A DNA stretch of 8,341 nucleotides from Spirosomataceae bacterium (lineage in GTDB: Bacteria; Bacteroidota; Bacteroidia; Cytophagales; Spirosomataceae). The DNA lies in NCBI GenBank assembly GCA_030731175.1, contig JANQUM010000127.1, forward strand, positions 1 to 8,341, read 5' to 3'. The notes under the pieces are model-generated. The model saw only the letters and a program-made list of their open reading frames with translations, was not told the origin of the DNA and searched no databases. Below, piece after piece: positions 5,084-8,341 of the stretch (positions are counted from its first letter, which is position 1; every line of letters starts with the position of its first letter). The position numbers and the translations under genes are program-made.

Positions 5084-6928
5084 ATGATAGATAATCGGAA
5101 ACAAATTATCCTCTTTTTCTTTTTCACCATCGGGCTGATTTATACTGGCCGACTGATGTACCTGCAAGTTATTGACAATAAATACCAGTCTATTGACGGT
5201 GGAAGTGCTATTAGGCGGGAAATCCAAATTCCTTTACGGGGGCAAATTTACGACCGAAACGGGAAACTCATGGTGGCAAACGTGGAGGTTTACGATATGT
5301 ACGTTACGCCCGGAAAAGTGAATAACCTGGATACGCTTCGGTTCTGCTCGCTTCTGGGAATTGAGCGTAACTTTTTTGACAGTACCATGGCGGTAGCGTC
5401 TAAATATTCGTTCAACCGAGCATCAGTTTTTACCCGTCAATTATCTAAAGAAAGTTTTGCTCGCATAGCCGATGCCATGGTCAGTTTTTCTGGCTTTCAT
5501 TTTGAGCAATCTTTTTTCAGGACGTACCCTGGCAACACCATGTCAAACGCCCTAGGTTACATTGCCGAGATTCCCAAAGAGCAATTTGAAGGACAAACTT
5601 ATTACCGTAAAGGAGATTATATTGGTTTAAGTGGAATAGAAAAACAATACGAAAAAGAGCTGCGGGGAACGCGGGGTGTCCGTTTCAAAATGATGGACGT
5701 GCACCAAGTAGATAAAGGCTCTTACGCCGAGGGCGAATTTGATACTTTGGCAACGATTGGCACCAACCTGTATTCGAGCATTGACCTAGCAGTACAGCAA
5801 CTCGCCGATAGCCTTTTTGACGGAAAAGTAGGCGGCGTTGTAGCAATTGAGCCGCAAACGGGCGAAATTCTGGCGATGGGCTCTTACCCAACTTACAACC
5901 CAAATTCCCTTTCGGGGCGTGAGTTTTCGGCAAATTTTAAGGCCCTATCCCGCGATCCTGACAAACCATTGATAAACCGAACTACTTCGTCTTTTTACCG
6001 CCCTGGTTCAACCTTTAAGCTCGTTCAGGCGTCGGTAGGTTTGCAAATTGGTGCGATAACTCCCAGTAGTTCATTTTTTCTTTCGGCACCTCCGGGTTGC
6101 CATGGGCATTCTGCTTACCACATGTCAAATTTGCACAATGCCGTTCAGAAATCTTGCAACAAATATTTTTACCACGTTTTCAGAAAAATATTAAGTGATG
6201 AAAGCGGCAGCAGTTCTTTTGCGGCGTCCCGAAAAGGTTTGCAACGTTGGCACGATATGGTGCAACTTTTTGGTTTTGGTGTGAAATTGGGCGTAGATAT
6301 TCCCGGTGAAAAAGAAGGGCTTTTGCCAACCGTAGAGCGTTACGATAAAGTGTACGGAGCAAACCAATGGAAATTCTCGAACGTTTACTCGTTATCAATT
6401 GGTGAAGGTGAGCTTGGCGTAAATGTCTTGAAACTTGCCAATGTTGCGGCAGTAATTGCTAATAAAGGCTATTGGTTAACGCCGCACTTGGTTAAAGGAA
6501 TTGGGCAACGCAACGGCGGAATTGACAAAGAGCTCACCAAAGTGCATAAAACGGGTATTGAGCCGAGGCATTTTGAAGCACTATATGAAGGAATGCAAGA
6601 TGCCGTAGAACGCGGCACGGTAAATACTTACAGGGGAGTAATCCCTGACATTGCCGTTTGCGGAAAGACAGGAACTTCCCAAAACAAAAAGGGTAAAGAT
6701 CACTCTATTTTTATTGCATTTGCCCCCCGTGAAAACCCGAAAATTGCGATTGCCGTAGTGGTAGAAAACGGCGGTTTTGGGGGGTCAGCGGCAGCTCCGA
6801 TTGCTTCGCTCATGATAGAGCAATACATAAAAGGGAAGATAGAACGCCGGGCGGTAGCCGAACAAGTAAAAGCCCTTAACTTTAGCACAACGGCGAGCCA
6901 AAAAGCTGCCAAACCAATACTTCAATAA
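5084..6928 (+). CDS. mrdA: Penicillin-binding protein 2 (elongasome peptidoglycan D,D-transpeptidase)
   Basis: MrdA (PBP2) is the class B transpeptidase that cross-links new peptidoglycan along the side wall, working with RodA. From the ATG at 5084 it has 614 residues. A short cytoplasmic tail and one membrane segment (about 7-27) lead into the dimerisation domain, with the signature LRGQIYDRNG (51-60). The transpeptidase domain starts near residue 230. Its three active-site motifs are intact: STFK with nucleophile Ser309 and Lys312, SCN (357-359), and KTG (528-530) in CGKTGTS. The segment usually written SIGQGE reads SIGEGELGVNVLK (438-450). There is no long C-terminal extension. rodA follows after 46 bases on the same strand, the usual pair. 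The upstream neighbour is a divergent methyltransferase rather than mreC/mreD. No convincing promoter was recognised in the divergent gap of about 107 bases. Confidence 0.95.
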   Translation: MIDNRKQIILFFFFTIGLIYTGRLMYLQVIDNKYQSIDGGSAIRREIQIPLRGQIYDRNGKLMVANVEVYDMYVTPGKVNNLDTLRFCSLLGIERNFFDSTMAVASKYSFNRASVFTRQLSKESFARIADAMVSFSGFHFEQSFFRTYPGNTMSNALGYIAEIPKEQFEGQTYYRKGDYIGLSGIEKQYEKELRGTRGVRFKMMDVHQVDKGSYAEGEFDTLATIGTNLYSSIDLAVQQLADSLFDGKVGGVVAIEPQTGEILAMGSYPTYNPNSLSGREFSANFKALSRDPDKPLINRTTSSFYRPGSTFKLVQASVGLQIGAITPSSSFFLSAPPGCHGHSAYHMSNLHNAVQKSCNKYFYHVFRKILSDESGSSSFAASRKGLQRWHDMVQLFGFGVKLGVDIPGEKEGLLPTVERYDKVYGANQWKFSNVYSLSIGEGELGVNVLKLANVAAVIANKGYWLTPHLVKGIGQRNGGIDKELTKVHKTGIEPRHFEALYEGMQDAVERGTVNTYRGVIPDIAVCGKTGTSQNKKGKDHSIFIAFAPRENPKIAIAVVVENGGFGGSAAAPIASLMIEQYIKGKIERRAVAEQVKALNFSTTASQKAAKPILQ

Positions 6929-6974
6929 TTTTTAACATAACTTATATAATCAGAGGGAGAAATTCATTCATCGA

Positions 6975-8252
6975 ATGGCAAGGGAAATAAATATAAAACA
7001 AGGGGTTGACTGGATCACAATTCTGCTTTACGCTGCTTTATTAATTATTGGCTGGCTAAATATTTACGCCGCCGTCTATAAGCCAGATGAGGCTATGACG
7101 TTATTTTCGCTCGATCATCGGGCGGGGTTGCAGATGCTTTTCATTGGCGGGGCTATTTTTATTATAACGCTAATATTATTCATAGATCACAATATTTACG
7201 ATACGCTTGCTTACATATTCTACGGAATAATGATTGGCATATTAATTCTGACCATATTTGTTTCTCCAAATATTAAGGGTTCGCATTCTTGGATCAGAGT
7301 CGGGTCTTTCCAGTTGCAACCAGCAGAATTTGCCAAAATTGTGACGGCTTTGGCTTTATCGAAATATTTGAGCGGGCAATTAATCAATATCACTAAATTT
7401 AGCGATGCGGTAAAAGCAATACTGATAATCATTGTTCCGCCGATCATCATCATCCTGCAAAACGAAACGGGTTCAGCACTAACGTTTGCGGCCCTCATAA
7501 TTCCGCTTTATCGGGAAGGTTTACCGGGTGTTTATCCCGCTCTTGGTATCACTTTTATTATTCTCTTTGTGCTTGCCCTCGTTTTTCCTACTTGGTGGAT
7601 TATCGGTGGGATAGCTTTGCTCTGCGTGATTTTCTTTCAATTTATATTGAAAAAAAGGGAACAAACCCGCGGCAATATTATTCGAATTGCCGCCATATTT
7701 ATGTTGGCGTCCACATTTATATTTGGCGTTGATTTTCTTCTGAATGACGTGCTGAAACCGCACCAGCAAAAGCGAATTACGGTTTTGGTAAACCCGAACG
7801 TTGACCCAATGGGTGTGGGCTGGAACGTAAACCAATCACGGATTGCGATTAGTTCGGGCGGATTTATCGGGAAGGGCTATTTGCAAGGAACGCAAACGAA
7901 GTTTGACTACGTACCTGAGCAAGAAACTGACTTCATTTTCTGCACCGTGGGAGAGGAGTGGGGTTTCGTGGGAAGTGTAGCTGTGATTGTTTTATTCTTG
8001 GTTTTAATTACCCGCCTAATAAACCTCGCCGAAAAACAGGGCAGAAATTCCTTCGCCCGAATTTATGGTTACTGCGTAGCGGGTTATTTGTTTTTTCACC
8101 TTATGGTAAATATCGGGATGACCATCGGTTTGATGCCCGTTATTGGTATTCCACTGCCATTGATAAGTTATGGTGGGTCGTCGCTTTGGTCGTTTACAAT
8201 TCTGCTCTTTATTTTTATAAAACTTGACGCTCACCGAAGTTTTAAAGTGTAG
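6975..8252 (+). CDS. rodA: Rod shape-determining protein RodA (SEDS peptidoglycan glycosyltransferase)
   Basis: RodA polymerises lipid II into glycan strands in the inner membrane and pairs with PBP2. The 425-residue protein is strongly hydrophobic, with about ten membrane segments (for example 13-33, 50-70, 76-96, 187-205, 237-255, 331-350 and 365-385). SEDS-family hallmarks are GSHSWIRVGSFQLQPAEFAK (102-121), NQSRIAISSGGFIGKG (286-301), GTQTKFDYVPEQETDFIF (305-322) and PVIGIPLPLISYGGSS (388-403). Asp319 in the ETDF motif corresponds to the aspartate known to be essential in RodA. It is RodA rather than FtsW by its pairing with mrdA. The gene starts 46 bases after mrdA, with a purine-rich GAGGGAGA (6953-6960) 14 bases before the ATG, a little far for an ideal ribosome site. 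It is followed by a hairpin terminator. Confidence 0.95.
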   Translation: MAREINIKQGVDWITILLYAALLIIGWLNIYAAVYKPDEAMTLFSLDHRAGLQMLFIGGAIFIITLILFIDHNIYDTLAYIFYGIMIGILILTIFVSPNIKGSHSWIRVGSFQLQPAEFAKIVTALALSKYLSGQLINITKFSDAVKAILIIIVPPIIIILQNETGSALTFAALIIPLYREGLPGVYPALGITFIILFVLALVFPTWWIIGGIALLCVIFFQFILKKREQTRGNIIRIAAIFMLASTFIFGVDFLLNDVLKPHQQKRITVLVNPNVDPMGVGWNVNQSRIAISSGGFIGKGYLQGTQTKFDYVPEQETDFIFCTVGEEWGFVGSVAVIVLFLVLITRLINLAEKQGRNSFARIYGYCVAGYLFFHLMVNIGMTIGLMPVIGIPLPLISYGGSSLWSFTILLFIFIKLDAHRSFKV

Positions 8253-8286
8253 GCTTGACTCTTTTTTCCAAAAGAGATATCAAAAG

Positions 8287-8331
8287 AAGAGGCTGTCTCA
8301 ATAATGATTTGAGTCAGCCTCTTTGATTTTG
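8287..8331 (+). terminator. Hairpin terminator downstream of rodA
   Basis: The arms AAGAGGCTGTCTCAA (8287-8301) and TTGAGTCAGCCTCTT (8309-8323) form a 15-bp stem with a single T-T mismatch and a 7-base loop. A T-rich tail (TTTGATTTTG, overlapping the end of the stem) follows on the plus strand. The hairpin lies 35 bases after the rodA stop codon and would end the mrdA-rodA transcript. The reverse strand shows A/T-rich sequence but a poorer T tract. A weaker 7-bp hairpin (CTCTTTT 8259-8265 with AAAAGAG 8270-8276) precedes it. Confidence 0.75.
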
Positions 8332-8341
8332 CATGACTTTA

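Noticed and set aside
5685..5933. Minus-strand open frames inside mrdA and rodA
   Set aside because: They are shadows of well-conserved genes on the other strand and show no independent coding features.

Overview
The window looks like an ordinary chromosomal segment of a Bacteroidota bacterium, most likely of the order Cytophagales. The clues are a small zinc-finger-type anti-sigma protein encoded directly behind an ECF sigma factor, a short tetrapyrrole-methylase (RsmI-like) paralogue of the Bacteroidota type, a -7 element matching the Bacteroidota consensus TAnnTTTG, and weak or absent Shine-Dalgarno sequences. The taxonomic call is inferred from protein flavour and promoter type, not from a marker gene. 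I see no IS element, phage gene, CRISPR array, tRNA or rRNA, and no stretch above 300 bases lacks a gene.

Layout. The left edge (1-614, + strand) holds the C-terminal part of a medium-chain dehydrogenase/reductase that is cut by the window start. It converges, with only 2 bases between stop codons, on a block of six genes read on the minus strand. In transcription order (right to left) these are an RsmI-like SAM-dependent methyltransferase (4976-4248); an ECF sigma factor (4092-3451) and its probable membrane-linked anti-sigma partner (3379-3053), closed by a clear hairpin terminator at about 3027-2990; then methionine sulfoxide reductase MsrB (2927-2481), a fused alpha/beta-hydrolase-OsmC protein (2406-1186), and a small META-like lipoprotein (1108-617). 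On the right, divergent from the methyltransferase, lie penicillin-binding protein 2 (mrdA, 5084-6928) and RodA (rodA, 6975-8252) on the + strand, followed by a strong hairpin terminator at 8287-8323.

How the genes fit together. MrdA and RodA are the transpeptidase and the SEDS glycosyltransferase of the elongasome, which builds lateral-wall peptidoglycan in rod-shaped cells. The sigma/anti-sigma pair is a self-contained regulatory unit with its own promoter-like motif and terminator. MsrB and the OsmC-domain fusion both fit repair of, or defence against, oxidative damage and may be co-transcribed.

I do not find a convincing undescribed system. The points most worth a second look are the missing zinc-ligand histidine in the anti-sigma protein, the hydrolase-OsmC fusion, the divergent RsmI-like methyltransferase of unknown target, the separation of mrdA-rodA from mreBCD, and the possibly repeated terminator hairpin at the right end.
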